Shown in pieces: positions 34,047 to 43,756 of a DNA stretch of 64,000 nt. The stretch is from NCBI RefSeq assembly GCF_006539125.1, contig NZ_BJMK01000005.1:1-64000 (forward strand), read 5' to 3'. The notes under the pieces are model-generated. The model saw only the letters and a program-made list of their open reading frames with translations. It was not told the DNA's origin and did no database searches. Positions within the stretch are counted from its first letter, which is position 1, and every line of letters starts with the position of its first letter. Source of the stretch: Gluconobacter sphaericus NBRC 12467. GTDB taxonomy: Bacteria; Pseudomonadota; Alphaproteobacteria; Acetobacterales; Acetobacteraceae. The position numbers were made by a program, and so were the translations under genes.

Positions 34047-36473
34047 ATGAGTACAACATCCCGGCCAGGGCTCTGGGCCCTGATAACGGCCGCGGTCTTC
34101 GCGCTTTGCGGCGCGATCCTTACCGTTGGCGGCGCATGGGTCGCTGCCATCGGCGGCCCTCTTTATTATGTCCTCCTCGGTCTGGCGCTCCTCGCCACGG
34201 CTTTCCTCTCATTCCGGCGCAATCCAGCTGCCCTTTACCTGTTCGCAGTTGCCGTTTTCGCAACGGTCATCTGGGAACTCACGGTTGTCGGTCTCGACAT
34301 CTGGGCCCTGATCCCGCGCTCGGACATCGTCATCATCCTCGGCATCTGGCTGCTGCTGCCGTTCGTCTCCCGCCAGATCGGTGGTACGCGGACGACCGTT
34401 CTGCCGCTCGCCGGCGCCGTTGGCGTTGCGGTTCTGGCCCTATTCGCCAGCCTCTTCACCGACCCGCATGACATCAGCGGCGAACTGCCGACGCAGATCG
34501 CAAACGCCTCCCCCGCCGACCCGGACAACGTCCCGGCCAGCGAATGGCACGCCTATGGTCGTACGCAAGCCGGTGACCGCTGGTCCCCACTGAACCAGAT
34601 CAACGCATCCAACGTCAGCAACCTCAAGGTCGCATGGCATATCCACACCAAGGATATGATGAACTCCAACGACCCCGGCGAAGCGACGAACGAAGCGACC
34701 CCGATCGAGTTCAACAACACGCTTTACATGTGCTCCCTGCACCAGAAGCTGTTTGCGATTGATGGTGCCACCGGCAACGTCAAGTGGGTCTACGATCCGC
34801 ATCTCCAGATCAATCCGGGCTTCCAGCATCTGACCTGCCGTGGCGTCAGCTTCCACGAAACGCCGGCCAATGCCACGGATTCCGATGGCAACCCTGCTCC
34901 GACGGACTGCGCCAAGCGCATCATCCTTCCGGTCAATGATGGCCGTCTGGTTGAAGTCGATGCCGACACAGGCAAGACCTGCTCCGGCTTCGGCAACAAC
35001 GGCGAAATCAATCTGCGCCTTCCAAACCAGCCTTACACGACGCCCGGCCAGTACGAGCCGACGTCTCCGCCGGTTATCACGGACAAGCTGATCATCGCCA
35101 ACAGCGCCATCACCGATAACGGCTCGGTCAAGCAGGCTTCAGGCGCCACGCAGGCATTCGACGTCTACACCGGCAAGCGCGTCTGGGTGTTCGATGCGTC
35201 CAACCCGGATCCGAACCAGCTTCCGGATGACAGCCACCCTGTCTTCCACCCGAACTCCCCGAACTCCTGGATCGTGTCGTCCTACGACAAGAATCTGAAC
35301 CTCGTGTACATCCCGATGGGCGTGGGTACTCCCGACCAGTGGGGCGGTGACCGCACGAAGGATTCCGAGCGTTTCGCTCCAGGTATCGTTGCGCTGAACG
35401 CAGACACGGGCAAGCTCGCCTGGTTCTATCAGACCGTTCATCATGATCTGTGGGACATGGACGTTCCGTCCCAGCCGAGCCTCGTGGACGTAACACAGAA
35501 GGACGGCACGCTTGTTCCGGCCATCTACGCTCCGACCAAGACCGGCGACATCTTCGTCCTCGACCGTCGTACCGGCAAGGAAATCGTCCCGGCTCCGGAA
35601 ACCCCGGTTCCCCAGGGCGCTGCTCCGGGCGATCACACCAGCCCGACCCAGCGGATGTCTCAGCTGACCCTGCGTCCGAAGAACCCGCTGAACGATTCCG
35701 ATATCTGGGGCGGCACGATCTTCGACCAGATGTTCTGCAGCATCTATTTCCACACCCTGCGCTACGAAGGCCCCTTCACGCCGCCGTCGCTCAAGGGCTC
35801 GCTCATCTTCCCGGGCGATCTGGGCATGTTCGAGTGGGGCGGTCTGTCCGTCGATCCGCAGCGTCAGGTGGCTTTCGCCAACCCGATCTCCCTGCCGTTC
35901 GTCTCCCAGCTCGTTCCCCGCGGACCGGGCAACCCGCTCTGGCCCGACGAAAACGCCAAGGGTACAGGTGGTGAAACCGGACTGCAGCACAACTATGGCA
36001 TTCCGTATGCCGTCAACCTGCATCCTTTCCTGGATCCGGTGCTGCTGCCGTTCGGCATCAAGATGCCCTGCCGCACGCCGCCCTGGGGCTATGTCGCCGG
36101 TATTGACCTGAAGACCAACAAGGTCGTCTGGCAGCACCGCAACGGCACACTGCGTGACTCGATGTACGGAAGCTCCCTGCCGATCCCGCTGCCACCGATC
36201 AAGATCGGTGTCCCGAGCCTTGGTGGCCCGCTCTCCACGGCTGGCAACATCGGCATCCTGACGTCGTCCATGGATTACTACATCCGGGCTTACAACCTGA
36301 CGACGGGTAAGGTCCTCTGGCAGGATCGCCTGCCGGCTGGCGCCCAGAACACTCCGATGACCTATGCCATCAACGGCAAGCAGTACATCGTAACCTATGC
36401 AGGCGGACACAACTCGTTCCCGACCCGCATGGGCGACGACATCATCGCCTACGCCCTGCCCGATCAGAAATGA
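34047..36473 (+). CDS. gdh: membrane-bound PQQ-dependent glucose dehydrogenase
   Basis: An 808-residue quinoprotein that oxidises D-glucose to glucono-1,5-lactone in the periplasm and passes electrons to ubiquinone. Residues 1-145 hold five transmembrane helices; the rest is the eight-bladed PQQ propeller, with tryptophan-docking repeats and the active-site region HHDLWDMDVPSQPSL near residue 474. The C-terminal GGHNSFPTRMGDD keeps a His at about 788, the position known in Gluconobacter to affect sugar range. ATG at 34047 with AGGA upstream matches the known protein; sequence and length agree with the Gluconobacter enzyme as I remember it. Confidence 0.97.
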   Translation: MSTTSRPGLWALITAAVFALCGAILTVGGAWVAAIGGPLYYVLLGLALLATAFLSFRRNPAALYLFAVAVFATVIWELTVVGLDIWALIPRSDIVIILGIWLLLPFVSRQIGGTRTTVLPLAGAVGVAVLALFASLFTDPHDISGELPTQIANASPADPDNVPASEWHAYGRTQAGDRWSPLNQINASNVSNLKVAWHIHTKDMMNSNDPGEATNEATPIEFNNTLYMCSLHQKLFAIDGATGNVKWVYDPHLQINPGFQHLTCRGVSFHETPANATDSDGNPAPTDCAKRIILPVNDGRLVEVDADTGKTCSGFGNNGEINLRLPNQPYTTPGQYEPTSPPVITDKLIIANSAITDNGSVKQASGATQAFDVYTGKRVWVFDASNPDPNQLPDDSHPVFHPNSPNSWIVSSYDKNLNLVYIPMGVGTPDQWGGDRTKDSERFAPGIVALNADTGKLAWFYQTVHHDLWDMDVPSQPSLVDVTQKDGTLVPAIYAPTKTGDIFVLDRRTGKEIVPAPETPVPQGAAPGDHTSPTQRMSQLTLRPKNPLNDSDIWGGTIFDQMFCSIYFHTLRYEGPFTPPSLKGSLIFPGDLGMFEWGGLSVDPQRQVAFANPISLPFVSQLVPRGPGNPLWPDENAKGTGGETGLQHNYGIPYAVNLHPFLDPVLLPFGIKMPCRTPPWGYVAGIDLKTNKVVWQHRNGTLRDSMYGSSLPIPLPPIKIGVPSLGGPLSTAGNIGILTSSMDYYIRAYNLTTGKVLWQDRLPAGAQNTPMTYAINGKQYIVTYAGGHNSFPTRMGDDIIAYALPDQK

Positions 36474-36498
36474 TCTGACAGGACCCTTTGGGCTATAG

Positions 36499-36534
36499 AA
36501 AAGGGGAGATGCCATTAGGCATCTCCCCTTTTTT
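36499..36534 (+). terminator. terminator of glucose dehydrogenase
   Basis: Fifteen-base perfect stem AAAAGGGGAGATGCC/GGCATCTCCCCTTTT with loop ATTA, followed by TTC. Strong intrinsic terminator. Confidence 0.9.
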
Positions 36535-36607
36535 CATTCCGGCAGACTGGCGGAAGATACAATAGTTACATATAGTAACAAATTCATTTCCCGATGAGAG
36601 ACATATC

Positions 36608-37261
36608 TTGAGACTGTCCGTCATCCACCCACTTCTGACTCTTACCCTTTTCTTTGCGGGCAGCAGCCTGCCCGCAAAGGCCGAAGACCATCCTCTCGGC
36701 GCGATGCTGGATCCCCACCATCACAGCACCCTCATTTACCCGCCCGCCGAACTTGAATTTCACAGAAGTGGAACGGCCCATGTCCGCTGCGTCATCAGCG
36801 CTTCCGGAATAGCCACCGACTGCCAGTCTTCCGCCTCACAACCGGATTTCGGCCTCGCAGCCGAGCAGATGACCTACAGCTCAACGTTCCTGCCCGCATA
36901 CCAGAACAACGTGGCCACTCCCGGCACCTGGGAGAAAACCTACACCTTCCATGCCTCGCCTGACTTAACGACACCGATGCTCGACAAGGCCCATACGCCC
37001 CCACCCCATTATCCCGAAGCCGCCGACGCTGCCGGAATTAGCGGTCACATCACTGTCCTCTGTCAGATCGACCAAATAGGCGCCGCACATGACTGCATAG
37101 TCAGCGACGGCCCACCCATCCTAAAACGCGCTTCGCTCGCCTATTTCAGCCTTGCCAGATACTACCCGGCCCTCAGGGACGGAAAACCCGTCACAGCACA
37201 GTACCGGGGGAACATCACCTGGGACACGACTCATCCCGTGGACCAGCAAGGCTTCCATTAG
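36608..37261 (+). CDS. periplasmic TonB C-terminal-like protein
   Basis: A 217-residue protein with TTG start (GAGAG upstream) and a signal peptide (residues 5-25). Two TonB C-terminal-like halves are visible: residues about 45-115 (RSGTAHVRCVISASGIATDC) and about 130-205 (HYPEAADAAGISGHITVLCQIDQIGAAHDCIV). Each has a pair of cysteines that could form a disulfide. It lacks the N-terminal membrane anchor and proline-rich spacer of true TonB, so it is not an energy transducer by itself. Function unknown. Confidence 0.65.
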   Translation: MRLSVIHPLLTLTLFFAGSSLPAKAEDHPLGAMLDPHHHSTLIYPPAELEFHRSGTAHVRCVISASGIATDCQSSASQPDFGLAAEQMTYSSTFLPAYQNNVATPGTWEKTYTFHASPDLTTPMLDKAHTPPPHYPEAADAAGISGHITVLCQIDQIGAAHDCIVSDGPPILKRASLAYFSLARYYPALRDGKPVTAQYRGNITWDTTHPVDQQGFH

Positions 37262-37367
37262 CCTGCCAGTACAAGACAGCTTGCACGCCGCTCTCAACAT
37301 ATGCATGCTTTTCCGAGAACCGGGCTTCGTTCCCCGTAACCCGGCACCGCTCTGGAGATCATACCCC

Positions 37368-37598
37368 ATGCTGTTCCGTCGTCTCTCCGTTGCCTCACTC
37401 GCCGTTCTGGCGCTCGGTACCCAGATAGCCCATTCCAAGCCCTGTCGCGACGACAAAGGCAAATTCACAAAATGCGAAGCTCCCCAGAAGCCGAAGCCCT
37501 GCCGGGACGCAAAAGGGAAATTCACGAAGTGCCCGACGACTGCCAATGGCACAGCAGCTGCGACCAGTACCGCTCCGTCGGTAAGTCACCCGCAGTAA
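37368..37598 (+). CDS. small secreted protein with CRDxKGKFTKC repeats (PsiF-like)
   Basis: A 76-residue protein. Signal peptide (hydrophobic residues 5-19, cleavage after AHS). The mature part has two copies of KPCRD-[DA]-KGKFTKC separated by EAPQKP, then a Thr/Ala/Ser tail. Four cysteines could form disulfides or bind metal. GGAG lies 10 bases before the ATG. The general look resembles the small PsiF-type or other basic periplasmic proteins, but the function is unknown. Confidence 0.65.
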   Translation: MLFRRLSVASLAVLALGTQIAHSKPCRDDKGKFTKCEAPQKPKPCRDAKGKFTKCPTTANGTAAATSTAPSVSHPQ

Positions 37599-37615
37599 GA
37601 TTATAATTTCTGCAT

Positions 37616-37652
37616 AAAAAACCCCGCTGGCGTTGAGCCTGCGGGGTTTTTG
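37616..37652. terminator. bidirectional terminator
   Basis: AAAAAACCCCGC...GCGGGGTTTTT with an inner GGC/GCC pair. T-runs on both strands; it serves the small secreted protein gene and the convergent sufE. Confidence 0.88.
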
Positions 37653-37656
37653 CTTT

Positions 37657-38091
37657 CTAGTGTGATGCGCGCTTTTGAATGGCTTGCGCCATGGCCTCAA
37701 CCCCATTACCGCGGTTCGTTGACAGCGCCTTAACCAGCCCCATATCATGCAAAAACACCGGTCTTGTTCCCAAAATTTCCGATTTCGGGCGGCCGGAATA
37801 AACCCTTAGCAAAAGGGCCACGAGCCCCTGAACGATCGCGGCATCCGACGCCCCGGCGAAAAACAGCTTTCCATCCCGTTCGACCGCTTCAAGCCAGACC
37901 TGGCTCTGACAGCCCGGAACACGATGGGCATCATCCTGCCATTTTTCCGGAAATGGCGGCAGCTTGCGTCCCATCTCAATGATGTACTGATACCGTTCCA
38001 TCCAGTCATCAAACAGACCCAACTCAGCCTCGATCTCCTCGATAGCCGCAGCAGCCGTGTCCTCCTGGGGAACAAGATAGGCATCACTCAC
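37657..38091 (-). CDS. sufE: Fe-S cluster assembly sulfur carrier SufE
   Basis: A 144-residue SufE that accepts persulfide from a SufS-type cysteine desulfurase. The active cysteine is C61 in HRVPGCQSQVWL. Other family blocks are EIEAELGLFDDWMERYQYIIEMGRKL and the C-terminal GNGVEAM. Length is typical. The other suf genes are not in this window. Confidence 0.93.
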   Translation of the reverse strand: MSDAYLVPQEDTAAAAIEEIEAELGLFDDWMERYQYIIEMGRKLPPFPEKWQDDAHRVPGCQSQVWLEAVERDGKLFFAGASDAAIVQGLVALLLRVYSGRPKSEILGTRPVFLHDMGLVKALSTNRGNGVEAMAQAIQKRASH

Positions 38092-38148
38092 GTGTCACAA
38101 TCTCCAATTCACAGACTCATTGCCGCCAACCCATGCAAAACCGGCTTC

Positions 38149-40086
38149 TTATGACGCGCCAGCGTCAACAGAACGCATGGTTTCAGCCACAGCCCTCTGC
38201 AGGCTTTCCTGCGTAAAGGGCTTCGGCAAAAGAAGCCCGTTTTCAGGGGCCGGCATATCATCTGTGTGCCCGCTGATAAACAGCACCCTCAATCCGGGCA
38301 GGGCCTTCAACAATGCTTCCGCACAGGCCAGACCATCATGATCCGGCATCCTCATATCAATGATCGCCAGCGCGAAAGGGGACGCCGGATCAACACGCTT
38401 CAGCGCATCTGCCAACGAGGCAACAGCCGTCACCTCATGGCCATCCTGGGCCAGGAATCCGGCTGTCACCATTCGCACTGGCGCTTCATCATCCAAAACC
38501 AGAACTTTCAGGCGCTGTTCAAGCTTCACACCCTGAAGCGGCCGCACAGAAACCCGCTCCTGGCTATCCCGCGCCACGGGAAGCAGCAGCGTCATGCGCG
38601 TCCCCTTGCCCACGACACTGTCAACAACGATTTCGCCATAACTCCGACTCAGAAAACCATACACACTGGACAGACCCAGCCCGGTCCCACGCCCGACATC
38701 CTTGGTCGTAAAGAAGGGATCAAAAATTCTTGCCACAACCTCCGGCGGCATACCTTCGCCTTCATCAACGATCTCCAGCGCTACGGCCCGGTCCGGACAG
38801 CATTCCGCGGGAAGACCCGTCCGCTTCTGCTCGACGACATGTGCACTGACTCGCACCGTGCCACCATCCGCCATGGCATCCCGTGCATTCACACACAGGT
38901 TCAAGAGCGCCATTTCAAGCTGGTCTGCATCAGACCAGACCAGCGGCAGATCCGACGGCACATCTTCCACACACAGCGCGCACGGAGCCGCCGATGCCGA
39001 TACACCCCGCTTTTTGAGGCTCTGGCGCAAAAGATCCGTCAGCCCCGGCAGCAACTGCCCCAACGACACCGCCGACAAACGCGCCTCACGCGGGCGTCCG
39101 AACTGAAGCAACCGCCGCGTCAGAACGGCCCCGCGCTGGGCAGAATCCGTGGCATTGCGAAGCAGCGCCATAGATGCCTCATCAAACTCCGCAATATCTT
39201 CCAGAAGTTCGAGAGACCCTGAAATCGCCGCCAGCAGATTATTGAAATCATGCGCGATACCGCCAGCCAGCGTCCCAAGCGACTGCAGCTTTTCAGCCTG
39301 ACGCAGTCGTGATTCCATAGCGACACGGGCCGTCACATCCCGGTCCATGCTGACCTGCCAGGCATCCGCCCTGGAAGCACCTTCCGGCCAGGCAAGAGCC
39401 AACCGCGTCAGCTCATGCCAGCGCACAACAGAACGCCCCTCTCCTTCCGTAAGAACCTCGCTGACCAAACGCTCTTCCTGCCCGGAAACACGGACATCTT
39501 CACGCATGGCGGTGATCTCGGGCCATAGCTTTTCAGGAAAATGAGCCTGCTCGTTCTCAGCCCCGCTCTCGGATTCATTCCGGACATTGCTGCGGATGCA
39601 CCGCCCGTCCCTATCCGAAAAAACAAGCCCGATTGGAAGAGCTTCCATCAGTCCACGCAGCAACGCCTGCTCGGTCTTCAATGCTCGCTGCGCCAGACAG
39701 TGCTGCGTGACCTCGCCCACCAGAGAGCGCAGCGCATCCGAATCCCACGGCTTATGCACATAAGCCTGTACCTGGCCCTGATTCAGCGCAGATACGACGG
39801 CCTCCAGATCCGCATATCCCGTCAGCAGAATACTACGCGCGTCCGAAAAAGCCCGCGCCTGCATCAGCAACTGGTCCCCGGTCAGGCCAGGCATCCGCTG
39901 ATCAGAAATAATGGTCGCAACATCCCGATATTCCCGCAACAGATCCAGCGCCCGCAGCGGGTCCGTCGTGGACAGGATTTCATACTGGTCTTCCAACAGA
40001 TCCGTCAGGGCAACGAGGATTTCCTCCTCATCATCCACCAGCAGAATTAGAGGACGCGACGGCCCTTTTGCGCTCCAGAAAGTCAT
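38149..40086 (-). CDS. hybrid histidine kinase (REC-PAS-HisKA-HATPase-REC)
   Basis: A 645-residue soluble hybrid kinase. N-terminal receiver (13-130) with D62 in ISDQRMPG, T89 and K112; a PAS-like linker (about 140-250); HisKA with H279 in LAGGIAHDFNN; an ATPase domain with NARDAM, DEGEGMPPE and GTGLGLSS; and a C-terminal receiver (525-640) with D577 in IIDMRMPD. All catalytic residues are present. There is no transmembrane segment. The ATG at 40086 overlaps the stop of the upstream kinase gene (ATGA), so both are made together and likely form one phosphorelay. The signal is unknown. Confidence 0.85.
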   Translation of the reverse strand: MTFWSAKGPSRPLILLVDDEEEILVALTDLLEDQYEILSTTDPLRALDLLREYRDVATIISDQRMPGLTGDQLLMQARAFSDARSILLTGYADLEAVVSALNQGQVQAYVHKPWDSDALRSLVGEVTQHCLAQRALKTEQALLRGLMEALPIGLVFSDRDGRCIRSNVRNESESGAENEQAHFPEKLWPEITAMREDVRVSGQEERLVSEVLTEGEGRSVVRWHELTRLALAWPEGASRADAWQVSMDRDVTARVAMESRLRQAEKLQSLGTLAGGIAHDFNNLLAAISGSLELLEDIAEFDEASMALLRNATDSAQRGAVLTRRLLQFGRPREARLSAVSLGQLLPGLTDLLRQSLKKRGVSASAAPCALCVEDVPSDLPLVWSDADQLEMALLNLCVNARDAMADGGTVRVSAHVVEQKRTGLPAECCPDRAVALEIVDEGEGMPPEVVARIFDPFFTTKDVGRGTGLGLSSVYGFLSRSYGEIVVDSVVGKGTRMTLLLPVARDSQERVSVRPLQGVKLEQRLKVLVLDDEAPVRMVTAGFLAQDGHEVTAVASLADALKRVDPASPFALAIIDMRMPDHDGLACAEALLKALPGLRVLFISGHTDDMPAPENGLLLPKPFTQESLQRAVAETMRSVDAGAS

Positions 40087-41903
40087 GCTGCGCGGCCAGT
40101 CGCCACCGGCCCCTCCTCGGTCATGCGAACGGGCAAACTCATCCGGAAACACGCTCCGACCCCGCGCCCGTCCGGCAGATTGGCGTCCGTTACCTCAATC
40201 ACCCCGTCATGCGCCTCCATAACGCTATAAGCAATGGCCAGCCCCAGACCTGTCCCGGTTCCAACGGGCTTGGTCGTGAAGAACGGATCGAAAATTCGCG
40301 TCCGCAAGTCAGGCGGCAACCCCGATCCGTCGTCACTCACACTCATTTCGTAGCGCCCGTTTTCCAGCCGCGAGGCAATGACGATCCTGCCCCGCACGAT
40401 ATCTCCATCCGTAGACATGTCCGCCATCGCATCAGCCGCATTGGAAATGATGTTCATGACAGCCTGATTGAGAAACGCTGGCTGACAGACCAGTTCGGCC
40501 GGCGCCTGAAGATCTTTCTGCACGATGATCCCCGGCCCCAACTTGTGCGCCAGAAGAGCCAGCGCCGTTTCCAACGCTGCCGGAACATCGACCTTCTGGA
40601 AGGAGCTCTCATCCAGCCGTGAAAAGCGGCGCAGACTCAAAACAAGGTTCTGGATCCGCTGCAAGCCGAGCTTCATCGAGTCCAGACGCGACATACCTTT
40701 TTTCGTCAATGACATCGCCTCGTCGGACGCATTGACACCCTGCAGGCGTTTGAGCGTCCGCGCTACCGTATCGGCATGTGCAATCGTGAAAGCGAGCGGG
40801 TTGTTGATCTCATGCGCAATCCCCGCCACCAGTTCACCCAGCGAGGCCATTTTTGCCGTCTGAACGAGCTTGGACTGCGCCTGAAGAAGCCGCTCATTCG
40901 TCCGCGCCAGTTCCATGTTGGCCTGCGCCAAAGCTTCGGCCATTTCCGCCTTGGCTCGCGCCGCTTCCAATGTCAGCGCGTTCTGCTGACGCTCGATTTC
41001 CTGCTGGCGGAACTCGTCCTGCGCCATCCTGCGCTGGGCCAACGTACGGATTCGCATCGCGAGCGCTTCAAGCGCGATATCACTCGGTACCAGATCGTCG
41101 ATTCCTGCTTCGAAGAACTCGCCGGAAGACTGCCGCCTGAACCGTGATGCTTCCACGATCCCAAGGGTCCGGAACGGAATGCCACCGGCCTCCAGAACAG
41201 CCTGCCGCCGCGCATCCAGAAGCCGGCAGAACTTCAGATCCTCGTCCCCGCTGCCCAGTTCCAACACCAGACAGTCCGGACTGTCCGCCCCCCGAAGCCA
41301 CCCTCCCTCAATCAGATCGTCGGACCGCTCGATCGAGGTGACAGTATGCCCATCACGCCAGAGCAGTTCTCCCAAAGTAGTCTCGGGAACATCCTCGACA
41401 ACTTCTTCCCCCTCTTCATCATCACGCGGAGAATTAACGATCACGATCCGCGCCCGGCGCAGACGGGATGCCTCATCGACCTGAAGGAGTTCCGGCCCTT
41501 CGCGAAGAAGAGCGCGCATCCGCAGCACCATGAGATCCGGATGGGCTGACTTGGAAATATAGGCGTCCGCACCACTCTCCAGCCCCTCACGCTCCACACC
41601 TGGTGACGCATCTTCCGTCAGCATCAGGATCGGGATGTTCCTGGTCAGCGCATCCAGACGCAACCGCCGCGCAAGCTGGCCACCACTCATGCCCGGCAGT
41701 TCGGTACAGGCAACCACCAGATCCGGCATGGCCTCCTCGATCGTGCCCAGCGCCTCTTCGCCACTCATGGCGCAGGTCAGCGCAAACCCCTCCTTAACCA
41801 GAACCTGGGCAATCTGTCTGGCATGGTCACAGTCGGGTTCCACAAGGACCACCCGAGGCATGTTGGACGTCACCATAGGCATCTCGAACTCAGGAAAAGG
41901 CAT
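40083..41903 (-). CDS. histidine kinase with two degenerate receiver domains
   Basis: About 606 residues, soluble. Receiver-like domain 1 (16-135) keeps T96 and K118 but has C66 where the phospho-acceptor Asp should be ([12 protein letters not shown]). Domain 2 (about 150-295) has E215 at that place (CLVLELG). A coiled coil (296-350) leads to HisKA with H364 in GIAHEINNP and an ATPase domain with [15 protein letters not shown] and GTGLGLA. The kinase core looks active, the receivers unable to be phosphorylated. Start choice among several ATGs is uncertain. Coupled to the downstream hybrid kinase. Confidence 0.83.
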   Translation of the reverse strand: MPFPEFEMPMVTSNMPRVVLVEPDCDHARQIAQVLVKEGFALTCAMSGEEALGTIEEAMPDLVVACTELPGMSGGQLARRLRLDALTRNIPILMLTEDASPGVEREGLESGADAYISKSAHPDLMVLRMRALLREGPELLQVDEASRLRRARIVIVNSPRDDEEGEEVVEDVPETTLGELLWRDGHTVTSIERSDDLIEGGWLRGADSPDCLVLELGSGDEDLKFCRLLDARRQAVLEAGGIPFRTLGIVEASRFRRQSSGEFFEAGIDDLVPSDIALEALAMRIRTLAQRRMAQDEFRQQEIERQQNALTLEAARAKAEMAEALAQANMELARTNERLLQAQSKLVQTAKMASLGELVAGIAHEINNPLAFTIAHADTVARTLKRLQGVNASDEAMSLTKKGMSRLDSMKLGLQRIQNLVLSLRRFSRLDESSFQKVDVPAALETALALLAHKLGPGIIVQKDLQAPAELVCQPAFLNQAVMNIISNAADAMADMSTDGDIVRGRIVIASRLENGRYEMSVSDDGSGLPPDLRTRIFDPFFTTKPVGTGTGLGLAIAYSVMEAHDGVIEVTDANLPDGRGVGACFRMSLPVRMTEEGPVATGRAA

Positions 41904-42019
41904 GACAGCACGGGAAAGTTTGCATTGGCGTTCTCTTGCAGCTAGTCCGAAGTGAACCATTCGTCCGTTTTCAGGGGCGAAGACTAACTCCCGTTGCCGG
42001 ACCACTGGAAGCCATATCT

Positions 42020-42430
42020 ATGGACATGCAGCCCCCATCCCATATCACGGACCGCCTTCTGGGCCGCAGCAGCCGCAGCGATTCATCGCTCACCACGTCC
42101 TCCATGATCAGGACGGGCATCTGGTCGGTCTGCTATTTCGCCTTCTACCTGGCCCAGCAGATCGCCGAACTTCTGGCGCCTCTCCTTCTGATTCTCGGAG
42201 CGGGCTGGTACATCCTGCCACATATCGTCAATGCGATCACCACGAGCGCTGCTACAGCAGATCCACAAGCGCGTGACATCATGAACCATGTCGCCGGGAC
42301 TCTCCCGGACCATCTGCAGATCGGTTCTCACCTCGTTACGCCGGGCTCCCTGATTTTCGACGGTATCCTCCTCATGGCCATCGCCGCGATCGGAGCCACG
42401 GTCTCGGCCCTCGCCGCCCGCAACATGTAA
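42020..42430 (+). CDS. small two-TM membrane protein, unknown function
   Basis: A 136-residue protein. A polar, Ser-rich N-terminus (1-30), a transmembrane segment with a long aromatic stretch (about 33-70), a periplasmic or cytoplasmic loop with ADPQARDIMNHVAGTLPDHL, and a second helix (about 108-133). No motif recognised. It is divergent from the kinase pair and converges with the zinc-ribbon gene. Confidence 0.6.
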   Translation: MDMQPPSHITDRLLGRSSRSDSSLTTSSMIRTGIWSVCYFAFYLAQQIAELLAPLLLILGAGWYILPHIVNAITTSAATADPQARDIMNHVAGTLPDHLQIGSHLVTPGSLIFDGILLMAIAAIGATVSALAARNM

Positions 42431-42442
42431 GATGCGTAGGGG

Positions 42443-42931
42443 TCAGGAAAAATGTCCGACCCCAGGCAGAAAGCCGAAAACTCCTGCGCCCTTGCAGTAC
42501 CACAGTGCAGCCACCCCAGATCCTGCCAACACAAGACTGGCGCCCCAGGCCGCAATCCAAGCTCCCGTAGACCCGATCATCGACAAAGCAGCCGTGTCCG
42601 TGGGCGTCTGTACCTCTCCGGTCGAGCGCGAATGCAGAACCGCGGAACGGCGGCCATCGCTGCGACTGGCCATCGCCCCGGTCGCCCGGAACGCGCCTTC
42701 GCCCCCTGAAGCCGGCGACTCCGCAACGAAAGGCGCAGCCTCCTCTTCGGGCACCTCGAAAGCTTCAGGCGCGGCAACAGCCCCTGAGGGCGCCTCTTCC
42801 GGTTTCGAAGCTACGGTCACGCTCAGCTCCCAGCTCTCTCCGCAGTTGGCACAACGCAGACGTTTGACTCCTTTTGTCAGCGCCTCCGGAACCTCAAAGA
42901 CTGCATGGCAGTGGGGGCATTCAATGCGCAT
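42443..42931 (-). CDS. MJ0042-type zinc-ribbon membrane protein
   Basis: A 162-residue protein. The N-terminal zinc ribbon is CPHCHAVFEVPEAL...LRCANCGESWEL (CxxC...CxxC, residues 5-36), the MJ0042 finger-like domain. An acidic, Ala/Pro-rich linker follows, then one transmembrane helix (about 128-150). Such proteins commonly sit next to ftsE in alphaproteobacteria. Probably cytoplasmic zinc ribbon with C-terminal anchor; function unknown. Confidence 0.75.
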   Translation of the reverse strand: MRIECPHCHAVFEVPEALTKGVKRLRCANCGESWELSVTVASKPEEAPSGAVAAPEAFEVPEEEAAPFVAESPASGGEGAFRATGAMASRSDGRRSAVLHSRSTGEVQTPTDTAALSMIGSTGAWIAAWGASLVLAGSGVAALWYCKGAGVFGFLPGVGHFS

Positions 42932-43054
42932 TCAATCAATCCCTTCGACAGCCGGCTCCGATCCGGCCTAGCCTGATCCGTGTGCTTGCCTGTTATGACG
43001 AAATGATCGTTATTAAATGGTTAATAAATTACCTACCTTTTCAATGAAGGCATC

Positions 43055-43756
43055 ATGATTCGCCTCCTGAATGTCTCGATGATGCCCCCCGACGTAGGAC
43101 AGCCCGTTCTGCGAAATCTGACGCTCACCGTCCCGCAGGGAGAATTCCGCTGGCTCCTCGGGGCGTCCGGAGCAGGAAAGTCGAGTCTACTGCGCCTCCT
43201 GACACTCGAAACACGCCCTTCGGCCGGTCAGATGGACCTGCTTGGCGTGTCCATCAGTCAGGCCAGCCGGACCACGTTACGAAACCTGCGGCGAAGGATC
43301 GGGTTTGTTCCCCAGGACTATCGCCTGATCGGGGAATGGACTGTGTTCGACAACGTGGCTCTCCCGCTGAGACTGCGCGGCGCCTCCGAACGCGACACCA
43401 GACGCGAGGCCTTCGCCGTTCTGGAATGGCTGGACGTTGCGCATCTCGCTGACAAGCGCCCTGGGACCCTTTCCGGCGGTGAACAGCAGCGCGCCGCCAT
43501 CGCCCGCGCCCTGATTGGCCGTCCGGAAGTCCTGCTGGCTGACGAACCCACCAACGCCCTCGAGGACGCGCAGGCCCGTCGCTTGCTGGCCACGTTTCAG
43601 GAACTGGTGGAAATGGGCACGACTGTCATCGTTGCCACCCATAATGAAGCGCTGATCCGCGAAACTCCGGCCGCGTCCATCATCCTCCAGGACGGCACAC
43701 TCGCAGGAACCGATATTCAGGACGGAATTGCCGCACTCCGGAGCAATAAAGCATGA
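43055..43756 (+). CDS. ftsE: cell division ATP-binding protein FtsE
   Basis: A 233-residue ABC-type ATPase that with FtsX activates septal peptidoglycan hydrolases. Walker A GASGAGKSS (about residue 36), signature LSGGEQQRAAIARAL (about 137), Walker B VLLADEPT (about 158). Overlaps ftsX by 4 bases. Confidence 0.93.
   Translation: MIRLLNVSMMPPDVGQPVLRNLTLTVPQGEFRWLLGASGAGKSSLLRLLTLETRPSAGQMDLLGVSISQASRTTLRNLRRRIGFVPQDYRLIGEWTVFDNVALPLRLRGASERDTRREAFAVLEWLDVAHLADKRPGTLSGGEQQRAAIARALIGRPEVLLADEPTNALEDAQARRLLATFQELVEMGTTVIVATHNEALIRETPAASIILQDGTLAGTDIQDGIAALRSNKA

Noticed and set aside
35139-36515. Long open frame opposite glucose dehydrogenase
   Set aside because: Same effect of codon bias; no ribosome binding site or family resemblance.
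36608-37261. True TonB energy transducer
   Set aside because: It has a cleavable-type signal peptide and lacks the membrane anchor and Pro-rich spacer; no exbB/exbD adjoin it.
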